A DNA stretch of 64,000 bases, from contig NC_135240.1 of NCBI RefSeq assembly GCF_947623445.1, forward strand, positions 6,696,001 to 6,760,000. Direction: 5' to 3'. The position numbers and the translations under genes were made by a program. Shown here in pieces: positions 1 through 12,522 of this stretch. The DNA comes from Clavelina lepadiformis. Lineage: Eukaryota > Chordata > Ascidiacea > Aplousobranchia > Clavelinidae. Numbering within the stretch: position 1 is the first letter of the stretch; each line of letters starts with the position of its first letter. The notes beneath the pieces are model-generated. The model saw only the letters and a list, made by a program, of their open reading frames with translations, had not been told where the DNA came from and ran no database searches.

Positions 1-102
1 TTTTTGCTGCGGCTTGTAACTTGTTTTTATATTTATTTTCACAACGGTATTTGAACAACACGATGCGCACTTATATAGTACGCTATGCAAACTATAAGTT
101 AC

Positions 103-778
103 CTCATCTTCCAAGTGGAACAGAAATTGGCAAATGATTGCATAGGAGGGCTGAGGTCTACCTTATGGCAAGTGTATAGACCAGATAACAAAGCCAATGT
201 AAACTATAAAAAACAGTGGTCAAAGATTACCTATAGTTAACAAACAAAAAATGGTTGCATTCAAAAATCTAAAACTGAAGTTAAAGTGGCTGCTGATTAT
301 ACTTGTTAAGTGGTGTTTTTGTCTTGTTTTTTTTTTTTGAAAAATAATGTCAATTTGACAGAAATTGGTTGTTCCGAGTGTGCGGAAATTTATTGCTAAA
401 CTCAAACAAGCCGATGTTTGATATGTCAAAATTTGAGCATTTATTTGTATTCAACTACTGGTGAATGCATTTATCATTTCTAAAAGTAGCTAAATATATC
501 AGAAACACTGCTTGGAGTTTTAAAGTCTTGTTGCGTGGGTTCTTTCAACATATTCACGATTCAATTTTGAACATACCCAGTCACCAAAACAACTTTGTCG
601 ACTTAAATCAAAATAACAGCAGCCAAGTAATCATAGTAAAAGATTTGCAACTTACCACAACCAGAAAGAATATGACGAACATCACAATCCACGCAACGCT
701 ATTCCAAATATCAGGAGCAAGAAGAAGAATAGAGGATATGAAGATGAGAAGAGTATATAAGGAAGAGAGCACCAAATC
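103..778 (-). CDS. ADCY9: ADCY9 exons for the second membrane block (start only)
   Basis: Exon 778-656 (41 codons, phase 0-0) encodes [20 protein letters not shown] followed by a second hydrophobic run ending VIFFLVV. It matches LLDVFLSTTVFL and the next helix of human ADCY9. The preceding exon ends in LFL exactly where this begins. A further exon 161-103 ([12 protein letters not shown], donor AG|gtaact) resembles the HYCNFCQLSSWMRSS segment of the human protein. About 60-100 residues of human sequence fall between the two, so another exon may lie in 162-655 that I could not resolve. The plus-strand open frame at 465-839 is antisense to the first exon here. Confidence 0.75.
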
Positions 779-3700
779 CTGGAGGAAAAATAGCGCAAAC
801 TTTATATCGGTTTTGTCTTCGATAAAAAATTGGAATTAAGAACTACAAATATTTATAAAACTTTAGATGTATTATTTTAGATACTTTGTGTGTTGCTTAA
901 AAATTTCTCGTCCTTTGTCGACGAAGAAAAAAAATAAAAACTTGGCTTTCAGTTGGGCCATCAAAGTTAATACTGGAATGCCCAATATATTCAGTTTAAA
1001 TGAATTATTTAGGATAATAAACAAATTTTTTTTAACCATTTGGAAATTAGCTTAAAATGAGACATTTCCTCTATAGCAGTTGTTTTTAAACTGGGTTCAA
1101 TCGAATACAATGTCTGATCTATGTTTTTGAATTTTAACAAAGGGTTCTGTAAATGCATGCATGAAACCTTCAAGTTTCAGCATCTTCAACAAGTTTAAGA
1201 ACCACTGTTTTACAAAGTGTTACCTGTAATAAAAGCATGTTGTACACAAACCTACCAGAAATAGCCGGTATCTCGGTGAGATAAAATCTGCAATCGGTTC
1301 ATCGCTTTTCGTGTTTTCTTCGCATAAGTTTCTGTAATCTCTTTCAACTTTTTCGGAATCTCTCCCAAGAAACATCAAGCTCCATCGATTGACCGTCTTG
1401 TTTTTGTACATTTTTCCCATGTTTCTGTTGTTAAATGAGTTGAATGATCCATTAATAAAAGCATTTAAAACGCTACAAGCTACGATGAAAAGAAAAATTC
1501 TTACAAGATGGGAGAATTACGACAAAAGCATACAACAAGAATTATTACTTATTAAATTAACAAGATTCCATCAAACATTAATTCTTGAACAAGTAAAGGA
1601 AGTAACTGAAAGATGAGACAAAACAAAATGACAGGGTGCAGGATTTCCAAAAGCGATGGAATATGTAAACAACACAGAAACGGCAAATAAAATTTTATCT
1701 TACGAATCTTCCTTGATGGACTTCACAAATTCTTTGTCCTCTTCCTGTTTGATCCTAGTCAGGTTTCCTGGCTGGAAGATACGGACCGTGTGCTCCCCAA
1801 ACCACTCCTGGGATCGATCTTCCTATTATGAGAAAATGAAACTATCAAGAAGCAATTTGAGAGTCCGGTTAAAACAAATAAAAAGTTGCAAAAGTGACTG
1901 AACAAAATACACACAGAGGTCTTAATTTATAATTACCAACATACAGTGATGCAAAAATGAACAAATGGCACTAAATGTGTGGCTCACCTGATTAAGCATA
2001 CGAGCTAAAGCCTCTTGGCTGTCGACAAGATTTGGCGCAGGTTTTTGAATGGCACGCTGCTCATGCTTACGAGATGATAATCTCTGAAAATGAAATTTTT
2101 CTTCTTATTAAGATTAGTAGTAAATACTTTAGCAGACAATGAAAATTCGCTAAATTAAAATGGCCAGGCATTGAAAACCCATGAAAGGGGAATAACTAAA
2201 GTCCTTATATAGCTGCTGGTTCTTTGTTTAAAGTTAAATTGAAATTGACATAAAATGAATGATTTTGAAAGCATTTTCTAAACAGCAAATATTAAGACAT
2301 AGATAGACGGCACCAAGTCAAAGTGTCCATGTTAAAGAAGTATTTTTATTTACGAGATTTTCTATGAAGTTTAAACCAAGAAGGGTGGTATTCATGTAAT
2401 AAACTAATAACGTTGTTGCAGGTCCAAGAAAAGTTTATGAATAATTTATGATCTTTACTCCGATCGTGAGAACCGGCAACCTAATGAATAGGAAAGTTAG
2501 TAACCAATTTAAATGCATGCACATGGGCTGGCTCTTACAGCAATCGGATCTTACCACTAATGTAATAATAATTCAACCTCAAACAATCAGAAGGTATTCG
2601 AAGAAATCAAATGTCGCAGTGTTATTCCTGACATTTGATTAGATGTCAATTTTAAAGTCAAATATATTTTCAAGAAACGTAAATCATGATAAATATAAAT
2701 GACAATATTTCGAAATGTTATTTGAAGATTTGCCAACCAGGTATGCTCATGCAAGTAAAACAACATTCAAGATGTAATTTCATGCAAAAAAGGTGTCATG
2801 TGTTATAAACTAAATTAGATTGATCCTGATAACGTGACAATTAGTGACATTTAATAAATTGATTAATGAAATATTGCAGATTACAAAAGGCTAAAATGTC
2901 GTCTTACACTTGAATTTTCAATCAGCAAGAAAGTTTTGTTTAAGCAAAAGGTGTCAGTTGAGAAATATGCCATTTTTGCATCAATCACACTTTCAGTAAC
3001 AACCAACTACAAGTAGGCACACTACAGCTTTGCAAGCCAAAAAACTACTTTGTAGCAAGACTACTGCACCTGATCTTTTGCAAAAGTGCATACAAATTAA
3101 CCATGACACCCCAACTTAGTAGCTATTGTTACTTCACAATCGCAATTGTTATGCCACATACCTTGAACAATAGAGGCTCTTTAGCTGAATGGGTCACATC
3201 AAGTGTCTTTTTTCAAACAAGCACAAAACATACAAATACAAGCAAAAATAAGTTTCGGACTATTGGGGGAGCTAAACAATTAAATAATAGTTTTATGTTG
3301 TGAATACTGTAGGAAATATGCGGAAATCATGCAAAACAGAACAAGATTATTGAACAGAATTAATACCAAATATAACTGAGTAGAAAGCAGAAGAAAAGCG
3401 CAGTCAAAACACGTGATCAAGAAGGAAAAGGGATTAGTTTTAAAAGTGAAAATTTATAAGATTTGGAAGTGCTTATAGCAAAATTGAAAAAAGAATGCAT
3501 AAAGTTTCAAAAAGTAAAAAAAATAATGTGAATGGCAAGTAGCTACAGAAATAGTTAAACCTACATAAACATTGAGTTTTAAACATGATCTCAACTGAAT
3601 GGTAGCCAACTGAAATTAACACCTGAGACTGAAACACTAATTCAAGGCATGTTAGTTTGAGATTACAAAAATGTTTGATCATGTGAAGGAATAAATACCA

Positions 3701-6700
3701 CAAGACGGTTAATGATAATGAGTGCTATGATGTTCGTTTTATCAGCTGTTAAGTGCAGCAGATCTACAAAATGGTCTGAAAAGTCCGTTAATAACCACCG
3801 TGTAAGCATATTGTTTTTTCACCTCAACGTCACCAACACAAAATTACGAGCGACAAAAGCTTTCGCTTTCTGTCACTGCACCCTACGTGATCAAGCAAAA
3901 TAAATAGCTTGGTACTTTGTTCCAGCTACATTATTTAGCATCTTTTCTCATGCAAAACCACAACATATTTAAGATAAAAAAGTACAGTAACTGGTCCTAT
4001 ACTACAGTAAGGAACTGCAATATAAGGTAGAAGTACCAATGATATAGCTAAATATCTTTTAATGACACCAACGAGGGTGAAGTTCATCAATTCAACAGTT
4101 TCACATAAGCGGTGCTTTGTCAGAAATTATTTGTGATTTTGTTCCAAAAAGACAGAAAGTTTAATTTGAAGAGAACACAAAAGAAGAAATGTAGAGTTGC
4201 GAACTATTTACCGAAGCTACATCAAAAATTTGTAAAGCCATTGTTTGCCGAGTTTTGATCAAATAAGATGTTGACAATGGAAGGAGTTGCCTAATCACAG
4301 ACAAAGATCTATCAAAGAGCTCATGACTAAAGAAAATGCAGAAATGCTCGTAAGGGTTTTCAAAATAGAGTTGGTTCAGAGTGTGGAAAATGAGAGAACA
4401 AAAGATAGAAGGAAAACCAGCCAACACAGAATGCTGGGCTTGGTAACGTTCAACCACAGCACAAGGTATGCATGCTACACCTCCAATGACCATTTACCTT
4501 TAGCCATTTGCGACCAGTGTTTCCCTCCTAGAAAAATAGGAATAATGTAAGGTGTTGAAATAATGTAGAAAAGATGCCAATCTAACTTAAGCTGCTAATC
4601 TTTAAACTAAAATTAACCACAACAGACGACAATTTCTTATATGAGAACGGTCAGCGCTTGTTGCATTGAGCATAGAAAATCAAGACATCCGAAGCCAAAT
4701 GATAAAAAACTTACATTGCTCGCTTCTGTGGGTATGTTGAGTTTTACGTTATTTTCACACTGTGTGGTTGGTGAACCGTTTGCGTCGACCTTTTCATTTG
4801 CTTTTGGATTTTCTTCGTTTGGTTTATGCTTCTTTTCCACGATTAGATAAGTCTTGCCGGTTTTCTCTGCACGAAAGATTTGCTCAAGTAAATCGAAATC
4901 GATGCCTTCAGCAAATAAATTGTCCAAACTCTTTTTCCAATTACCCAATTACCATAGCACACTCTGTTATCTTTACACAAATGCTACAATATGCGATAGG
5001 CAGATTAAAGAAAAACTCAAAGTAATGATACAAACCACCATACAAGACATAACATCAACAAGCTCAGCAAGCAAGACATACCCATAAAGTTCTTGTCCCT
5101 TTCTTCGAGTTTGCTGTCCTCTACGACATATTGATCATTCAAGCAGTCCAACGTGGCCTGAGATATGTGAATCCGACCGGGTATTCCGTGCTGCTCCATG
5201 CCGTTAGCAATGGTGACATCGTTGGACCAGACATCAAACTGAAAAATAGTTAATTTGTGTTCAATAAATCAGTTTTTTAGTATCCTGTGTAATGTATTTT
5301 AAACAACGCCAAACAACCAATGTTAATATGCACGTGGGCAATAAAACATGATTAAATGCAGCAGTAACGCAGACAAACATGAGTTGGGATGATGGAAAAA
5401 GTGCAAAACATTTTGTTTTTTTCTTAACTCAGTAATCTACATACAAAGAAAATACCAAATACTCATAATTGCACTAATAAAAATACCAAATTAAAAGGAC
5501 GTTAACGTTAAAAAAATAGCAGGTTTTTAAGCTTTATTCTACGTCAGCTAAACAAAAAAACTGAAACTATATACCTGATGGCACATCCTGACTATTCGCG
5601 ACATGACTTTAATTACATGTTTAAGCAAAGCTGGTAAATAGAAGTGAGTTACTTTGAAACGCCCAACAAAGTCCTGGCATTTTCTATGCAAGCAAACAGG
5701 TCAATGGCAGACACTATCTGTTGTAATGACGTCTATGCTCACTTCGAAAAATTCAACATTGCTACTTATGGTATAAAGAGCCATAATTAAGTGTCAGCAA
5801 ACACTCCAAAACTACACGACATGTGGCGACAGGTTAGGCCGAATTTTCTCGGCCTGTGGGTAAGGGATTAACAACCTGATACAAACACGGCGTATTCTAC
5901 ACCTTGTTTTCACAAACTTTTCAGAAATGTGCGTAATCATTATGCAAGAAGCTTATACAAATATTTATAAGTATTTAGTGTAAATAGTATTTATAAGGAG
6001 AAAACTTGCTTTTATCTAATGATGTGGTTTGAATGGTGAGTCATAAGAGAAGAATGCTGTCTGCATGAAGGCTTTAGCGGTATTTGTAGATATAAGGTTC
6101 AATTAAGACCAGAATTAAAAACACGCCATATATGGAAAAGTATTGAGTCGGTGCGAAAGTGTATTTGTGTAAACAGCTATGCAATCTACATAATGTTGAA
6201 TTTTTTAAACAAGCTGTATTAAAAATGTTTACGGTGTCGTACATGCAGTAAATATATACACAATAGGTGTTTATGCACGCATCAACTGATTTTTTGTATG
6301 TTGTTTGTTTATAGCATGTCAACTGCTGTCACCAGTGCAAATTGCAAAAAAAAGTTACCATACAGATGGAATACAGTTACCACTCACCCGGTATCGCTTG
6401 GTTCCAACGATTCCACAGAGCACATATCCAGTGTGTATTCCAACCCTCATGTTAACGTTAATGTTGTGTTCTCTACAGAAATCCTTGATTGCCGCCACCA
6501 TTCCTGTGAGGGTGGGCTCATTAATTGTGGGTAAGCAATTTATTTAATGTTGAAAAGATTCGGAAAAGGAACAAAGAGCTTACCTAAGCCCATTTCAACA
6601 CAACATTTTGCGTGGTCTGGTTTGCTTTCAGGACAGCCAGCAACGCAGTAGTAACAATCACCTGTAATTTAAGTTCCTGTTTTGAAATGACACTAAATAT

Positions 6701-9700
6701 CTGACAATATTTTCTGACCATTATCACTTGTATTAGTTTCAGGTGAAGCTCACACATCATATATAATATTGGTTGTATATCGGTGCACAAACAGGATTGT
6801 TATAAGGTCCAGCCTTACCCAAGGTGCTTATTTTCTCACATCCATTAAGTTGACAGAGCCCATCGAATCGGCCAAATAAGTCATTTAGTAATCCCACTAA
6901 TTCTGCAGCTGTTTTATTGGCGCTCATCTGGGTAAAACCGACGATATCAGCGTACAAAATTGACACATTTTCTTTCCTGGACATGAAAAACAATATTTAG
7001 GAAGATTTTATTCTCTGAAAAAATATCACGCGTGATACACAATAGCACAGACCAACGTCTAAAGTTCAACAGAAATTCACGTGGTTCTTTCTTGTGATTT
7101 GCAAGCTTAGCAGCATTACTTCAACTTTTGATCATTTAAAGCAACTACAACATATCTGAGAGTGTTTTCCAATCTCATAAACAAACCTTTCCATGGTGTA
7201 GGGTCGAAAAACTTTGTTACTGCCTTTTCCGTTTATATCCGTGTTGGGGTTTTTCAACAAAATAGTTTTTGCCACGGACACTGGCATCACCGATTTTATC
7301 ATTACCGCTTTGCATTCCTCTTTTTCATTTCGAACTTGTGTTGTCCGAACAACTTGGCAAATCTGAATCAATATGATAGGATGAAGTTAGATAGTGTCAG
7401 ACATTATGTGTGGCGTTTACTTCTTCACCGCAAAGTGTTGAAGAAGAGGTATCGGTAATGTTCGATCATGACTTTAAATGTATGCAGAATTGAAGGCAAT
7501 ATTCCTGCAAATATTTCCCATGTGATTAAATTGAATAATGCAATTTGCAAACTTTACCAAAAGAAACTGTTTTGGAAGAAAAATTACCAAGAGCTGCTCT
7601 CGCAAAAAGAGTAATCACTAAGGACAAGGCAAGAGCTTCATTATGAATAAAACAGAAATGACATTCATCCTACTGTCTATCAAAGTTTAAATTAAAAGCA
7701 CCTTTAAGATAGACATCCACCACACTGATCTATTTTATCAATAATGCATGAACTAAAAAGCAGGACACGTCGGAAGAGAAACTGCATAGGAATTTATTGA
7801 CTGTGGCAAATTAAATGCGGAGAAAATCAATAGCTTAGATAAATCTGACACCACATTGACAAGGCTTTATAGGGTAAATGCATTTAATGATACAATATGT
7901 TCTTCTTTGCCTTTGAAGCAAAATCTTTCATCTGACAACGTTGCCTTCATTTCTTTAATCATAAAAACCAAGATCAACCACAAATTTTAATGCGTACGGT
8001 ACCCAACAGTTTGAGCAATGTTTGCATGTAGAATATATATAGGTTTCTATCCCATTTTTCTCCAAAACGAGACTAGTAAGTAGACAAACCACAATATTTA
8101 CCAATTAATGAAACAGTCATAACGTTAAATAATTAATTCCAAAAATTGCATGTTGCAGACAATTAAGTCCAATAAGAGAAACAGCTATACAAAGTGCCAT
8201 ATATATATTGCGTGAATTTTAATGGAATGCACATAGCAAGGAATAATGAGAAAAGATAATAATGCAGGCAAGTGAAATATGCGTGACTTCCCAATTTATG
8301 TGCTTAGCATTGTATGGCCATATAATGTTCCATTGCTATTAGTGATGATGGTTGACCTTAATAACATTGACAGAGCTTACTTGAGGTGAACTGCAAATGT
8401 CAAGTCAAAACTAACCATCGAATTATACATAAACCAATTGGCACAAAACCTTGAGCTTTTAAAATGCCAACATCTATCAAAAGTCAAAATAAAGCTTACC
8501 GTCTATTTTTGTCTTATGATAAACAAATGAAACTTTCCAAAAGCAATGTCATAAACAATAAAAACCTCTTTGAAGACTTAGCAAGAGTTGGCATAGATCT
8601 GTTAACATGGCCCAGAAGAAAACTAAAGCAAGCAAACTAAAACAAAAAAGACACTGTCATTTCTACCAAACCAAGTTGTTCATTAAGCCACCCGGGGCAA
8701 AACTTTCGTTGTGTCAATAACACAGAGAAAGATTGTCCGAAACCTGACAGTATGGCTTCTATTTTGGTTGTATATACAATAAACAAGTTTAGACGACACT
8801 GGAATTGACTTCCCAGAACTGATGATTTTTTTAGCAGAGTTTATTGACATTTAAAATCGAAAAGCACAATTCAGCTTTACGTCCGCCTATCAACTTTTTA
8901 AGATTGTAAAACTGGTTTAAAAAAGAATTTGGTTTGTTCAGTGACTTTGCATGAGTGAAGGCATTCGACTTCGCATGGCAATAAACAAATTGTACACAAT
9001 TTGAAAATGTTTCTTGATAAATATGCACCAGTTATAAACGATCAGTCGTCATGAATTACCTGGAGCTTCATTAAGCTTTTTAAAACTGACAAGTAACAAA
9101 ATTTGCTCAAAGACCAAGGGCATTTTAAACCATTAATACATGCATCTAGACTCTAGAGAGAGGAGAAGCATAATACCTCATTTAAGTAATGGACTCTGAA
9201 GACATGACCACTGATGCAATATAGCTTTGAAATGTTGTTAAAGTATGTAAGTAGCTGTAATTAGCACAAAGGAATCTTCCGTAATGCTTACAGTTCAAAA
9301 TCGGTAACGGCAAAAGGCAAGAACACTAAGAAAAAGAGATGCCATTAAAAATTAACGTTTGTGGAGATAAATGAGCACAGACAACCCATAAATATTTCAT
9401 TGGCCTGTCGGTGATAATTAGTCAGCTCTCATGCGGTACTCCGAATGGTTTCACATGCCATTTAGACAACCAAGTCTATTTATAGTTAAACAGAGTTGGT
9501 TTCTTCAGTTCTATTTTTATTACACCTGCAAGTGAAAGGTCTAAATCAACCGTAGCAAAAGTTGTTTTCTAAACATGGCTGCTATAGCGCGCACAACGAC
9601 ACCAAGCATAAAAAACCATTTAAGGGAATGGACTCGGTGTATGAACACAATAAATAGTAGTGCTGCTGCAGTAGCTATTTATAGGGTAATGGCCTTCAAA

Positions 9701-11947
9701 CGCCTCAAAGATTAAGGAAATATTCTGAATCTCATTTCACACAAGACTGCCGCACATTGAATATGGTAAATCATTATTGTTGTCTTATGTTGTTATCGAT
9801 ACAACTGTTGAAATATCACAATGTAGACAGCAGATTTGTATTCGTAGCTGAGCGAAATTCGTTGTTGTTTGTAGAAAACTCACCTATGAATAGTATTACA
9901 TCTTTACATTAACTATTACAAATAAATTTCACGGTGTACCTGTTTATTCTGTAGCTATTGTTATCAACACTTTTAAGCACTTGAAACGACAATGGCTTTA
10001 ATTCTGGCAGTATCACAAAGACTGGAGAACACTACACTATCAGGCATGGGGGCAAAAGGCAAAGTTAAACACTCGAAATCCATACTGAATAACACTTATG
10101 GATTTTTTACCATGTAACTTACTACATATTTGTGTGTAATTTTAAATCAAGAATCTAACATGGGCCCATTTACATCCATACTAAACCATTAAAACTACTG
10201 ATTCATAATGGTACACATGAATATTAATGTTAAAACTAATTACGATCAAAATATATAAATTATGTGCCACAGACCAGAAAATGAAATTAAATTTCCAGAA
10301 AAAGGATACATATATTTTTATTCAATAATACACTCTTTAGATAACTTAGCCCTATGATAGCAACAAGAAGCACGATAAGGATAAAGTAAAGTTCTTAAAT
10401 TTAAGCCAACAATTCTATCGTATGGACCTTTATCAATTGGTGGGGGTCTAGCAATTGCCATCTAGTGTACAATGGCGCTTTATAAAATGCATCCATGTCA
10501 CCTCTGTGGACATACAAACTATGTTAGTTGTCAATCAAAGCAAGTGACTTTGATAAAAGAAAAAAATGCTAGGTGAAGTCAGTTGAACAAGTTGATTAGG
10601 CATACATATAGAATGGAATGGAATGGATTTCTTATTCATTTGTTTCAACCATGTTTAATCCTAAGATAATCTTCTCCATGGTTTTAAAGTCTTAGCCACT
10701 TCATCGTGCATTAAAAGACACGGAGGACTGTTACTGTTTGTCTATTTCATATATTTGCAATGCAATGCAACATTCACATAAAATCTTTTTCGTAAAATGT
10801 AACCGGTAGGCCACCAAAACTAAGAATTATAAAAATTACCGGAAATAATTATATACGTCAATTACATGCTTGCGAGAAATAAATTACATCGAATACCTTC
10901 CAAAATGTGCTGTGTCGCAGCACATGCAGATTGACCATTAGCTGACACCCAAGAGCATGAAGTAAAAGATGTAGTATGACGTGAGCGATGATGCTCTTCG
11001 TTATAGATGGTAGAATAGTACCAGATCCATTTGTGGACAAACCAAAATGAAGAACCTTTCAAAAGAAAATAATCAGTTTTGCAAATTTTTTCACCAACAA
11101 CAGAGTGATAGATTTGGGACTATCCTAGATCAAAAAGAGCTTACCTCAAATACAATAGAGAACATGATGGCAACACAAAAGTTAACAGCGATAGGGAAAG
11201 GCAATATCAAATAAATTAAAATGATCACTTCAGCAGCAATGAAAAAACTTCCAACTGTACTTATCGTCAAGTTTGTATGGTAAGTTGATGCAAGTCCAGT
11301 GGCTATTAACAAGCCCAAAAAAATAATGGCCAAATGGGCAGAGTAACTTTTAAAAATCTTTTTTCTGAAACGAAAATTAATGTATCATATAATATCTGTG
11401 TTATTTTTTTGGTTAAAAAAACTATCTAAAAATTCTACATCAGTAAATATATGATCCAAGATAAAATTGTTAGTAAGTTATTAGTTTGTTTACGAATACA
11501 AATCTAAGCAATAGCGCATTTGTTTTAAAAAACTTGAACCCGATTAACTGTTCGTACCAGACAGTTACATCAATCAGTTCACAGCACATCCTTTTTTGCA
11601 CATATATGCTGAGCAATCATTTAAATTTAGAAATAAAAGTATGTGTTTGAGCCACCATATTATTATGCTGATGCCATCTGACAACGTTGACTGTGATACT
11701 AGCACTATAACCCTATCAAACGTTATGGTTAGTAACAGTGAGTATAAGAACCAGAATAACTTACTGCGCGGCCAAAATAAGCAACACAATGCACAGAACT
11801 GCTAAGATTCCAGACCATATTGCACTTGCAGACCATATTGGACTTGCTTGTCCTTGCACTTGTCCTTGAAATTGAATGATCGAAAAATAGATTATCCACG
11901 CTATGCAGCTTATGCAAATGAACGCCAGCGATTCTACCAGCATACTC
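103..11947 (-). CDS. ADCY9: Adenylate cyclase type 9-like gene, partial at both ends
   Basis: Membrane adenylate cyclase making cAMP from ATP at the plasma membrane. Exons in transcript order: 11947-11765, 11364-11145, 11055-10897, 7362-7187, 6976-6819, 6661-6584, 6503-6388, 5238-5082, 4866-4715, 4527-4498, 2083-1988, 1822-1704, 1424-1256, 778-656 and, less surely, 161-103. All have AG/GT borders, and phases join from the first exon through 778-656. The type 9 call rests on motifs such as [30 protein letters not shown] and the linker FVKSIKEDS, which match type 9 better than other mammalian cyclases (compared from memory). Missing: about 115 N-terminal residues of the human protein (upstream exon not identified) and everything after the second membrane block, including C2, off the left edge. 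A long intron (7363-10896) separates the membrane block from C1. Confidence 0.93.
162..655. other. ADCY9 intronic sequence, possible unresolved exon
   Basis: AT-rich with a T-rich run near 327-339. The minus strand is open from 429 to 220 and hydrophobic at its end, but I found no convincing homology or splice borders. It may hide the missing helices 8-10 exon. Confidence 0.3.
1256..4527 (-). CDS. ADCY9: ADCY9 exons for the C1b linker, with a 30-nt microexon
   Basis: Four exons: 4527-4498 ([10 protein letters not shown], ten codons, phase 0 at both ends), 2083-1988 ([19 protein letters not shown]..., 32 codons, phase 0-0), 1822-1704 and 1424-1256. Exon 1822-1704 contains [10 protein letters not shown], matching HFVDVIKEDS of human ADCY9, and 1424-1256 contains [20 protein letters not shown], matching INQFSLNFLDQELERSYR. 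This linker is a good marker that the gene is type 9. The microexon is the least certain: its borders (tttttctag and aaggtaaat) and phase fit, but it has no recognisable homology. Removing it or the 96-nt exon would keep the frame, so either could be alternatively spliced. Confidence 0.82.
2084..4497 (-). other. ADCY9 intron, 2.4 kb, no gene seen
   Basis: Lies between the 30-nt and 96-nt C1b exons. Short open frames occur on both strands (for example minus 3703-3473 and 4493-4161) but none shows homology or compatible splice borders. No recognisable transposon. Confidence 0.6.
4715..7362 (-). CDS. ADCY9: ADCY9 exons for the C1 catalytic domain
   Basis: Six exons: 7362-7187, 6976-6819, 6661-6584, 6503-6388, 5238-5082 and 4866-4715. 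The first gives the helical lead-in ([16 protein letters not shown]) and FRPYTMER. The second has [17 protein letters not shown] with the first metal-binding Asp; the second Asp is in GDCYYC, split across exons two and three. Exon four has [16 protein letters not shown] and exon five [18 protein letters not shown]. Both C1 aspartates are present, so this half looks competent to bind metal. Exon six has its acceptor at 4867, chosen over the longer open frame upstream because only this one keeps phase ([11 protein letters not shown]). It then runs into a poorly conserved, Asn- and Lys-rich C1b stretch. Confidence 0.93.
5239..6387 (-). other. ADCY9 intron, 1.15 kb, nothing recognised
   Basis: Separates the [13 protein letters not shown] exon from the FDVWSNDV exon. 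AT-rich, no homology seen. Confidence 0.6.
7363..10896 (-). other. ADCY9 long intron, 3.5 kb
   Basis: Joins the STFWK exon to the [10 protein letters not shown] exon in phase 0. No gene recognised. Near 10611-10626 there is a short run of GGAAT-type repeats. It is followed by a segment with an inverted CCATG pair (10650-10681) that looks like a fragment of a dispersed repeat, family unknown. Confidence 0.55.
10897..11947 (-). CDS. ADCY9: ADCY9 exons for the first membrane block
   Basis: Three exons: 11947-11765, 11364-11145 and 11055-10897. They encode strongly hydrophobic segments, including [18 protein letters not shown] (TM1), [14 protein letters not shown] (TM2), [16 protein letters not shown] (TM3) and a long pair in the second exon ending FSIVFE. 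The third exon adds another helix pair and ends HSTFWK, matching the conserved RSTFLK just before the cytosolic C1 domain. Possible N-glycosylation motifs occur in the second exon (NLT) and third (NGS), both next to TM segments. The first exon begins in phase 2, so an upstream coding exon must exist. It should encode the N-terminal cytosolic tail. The only unit-internal candidate found is weak (see findings). Confidence 0.9.
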
Positions 11948-12164
11948 CTGAAAATGTTATTATCTGTAGTCAATAGAACAGGACCGAATGTTTGTATCAT
12001 CATAGACATCACACACTTGTAAACAGCTTATATGTATACATCAAGTGAAAATATGCACGATGTATGGCAACTTAAAGCGACAAAACATACTGTGACACAC
12101 AAGTATTTTGTCTCGGCCCAGAGTTAAATTGAATACACTAACAGTGACATTGGAATTGGACACC
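11948..12164. other. Unique spacer between ADCY9 and the tandem array
   Basis: 217 bp of single-copy sequence upstream of the TM1 exon, up to the point where the sequence becomes identical to the start of later units. It gives the true left flank of the array. No exon found on the minus strand. Confidence 0.6.
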
Positions 12165-12186
12165 ATAAGTTTAGCATACAAGGATA

Positions 12187-12522
12187 TTGGTGCCTCAATT
12201 ATCCGTACCTCGTTTAAGCGGCATTCAATTATCCAGTCATTTTATGACACAATAATAAAACAAACAAACTGTGAAGCATCCTGCACCTATATAATGTGTC
12301 TGGTATAGCCTACTCTCATTAATTTTACTTACTTGCACTGTTTTCTTAAAAATTAAATTCTATGCTGTACTGTAACAATTTGAGATGGGTTCATATTCGA
12401 AAGGTAACAAGAAATGTAAAAGAATAGTTTATATCTTAAATTTAAGCATTCGTTTCTTTGCTTATCCACTTAAATTTCTAAAAACATTGTCCCAACTAGA
12501 CTGGATAATCGAGGAAGAACAG
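12187..12522. mobile_element. Pogo/jerky-like non-autonomous DNA transposon remnant
   Basis: CCTCAATTATCC at 12193-12204 faces GGATAATCGAGG at 12503-12514, giving matching inverted ends of the CTCGATTATCC type known from Tigger/jerky elements. TA dinucleotides lie just outside at 12185-12186 and 12523-12524. A second internal CATTCAATTATCCAGTC occurs at 12222-12238. About 336 bp, no transposase. It begins about 20 bp inside the unit's left border. Repeats at +6140 in each unit. The family call is tentative because the terminal bases are imperfect. Confidence 0.35.

Noticed and set aside
465-839. 124-codon plus-strand frame
   Set aside because: Antisense to the ADCY9 membrane exon 778-656; the minus strand gives homologous, hydrophobic coding sequence.
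4161-4493. 110-codon minus-strand frame as an extension of the ADCY9 linker
   Set aside because: Using it would require reading through the good donor at 4497 and ends in unrelated sequence; no homology to the cyclase linker.
4867-4948. Longer version of the ADCY9 exon that ends at 4715
   Set aside because: The upstream open frame has no acceptor compatible with the phase-1 end of the previous exon, whereas the acceptor at 4867 fits both phase and homology.
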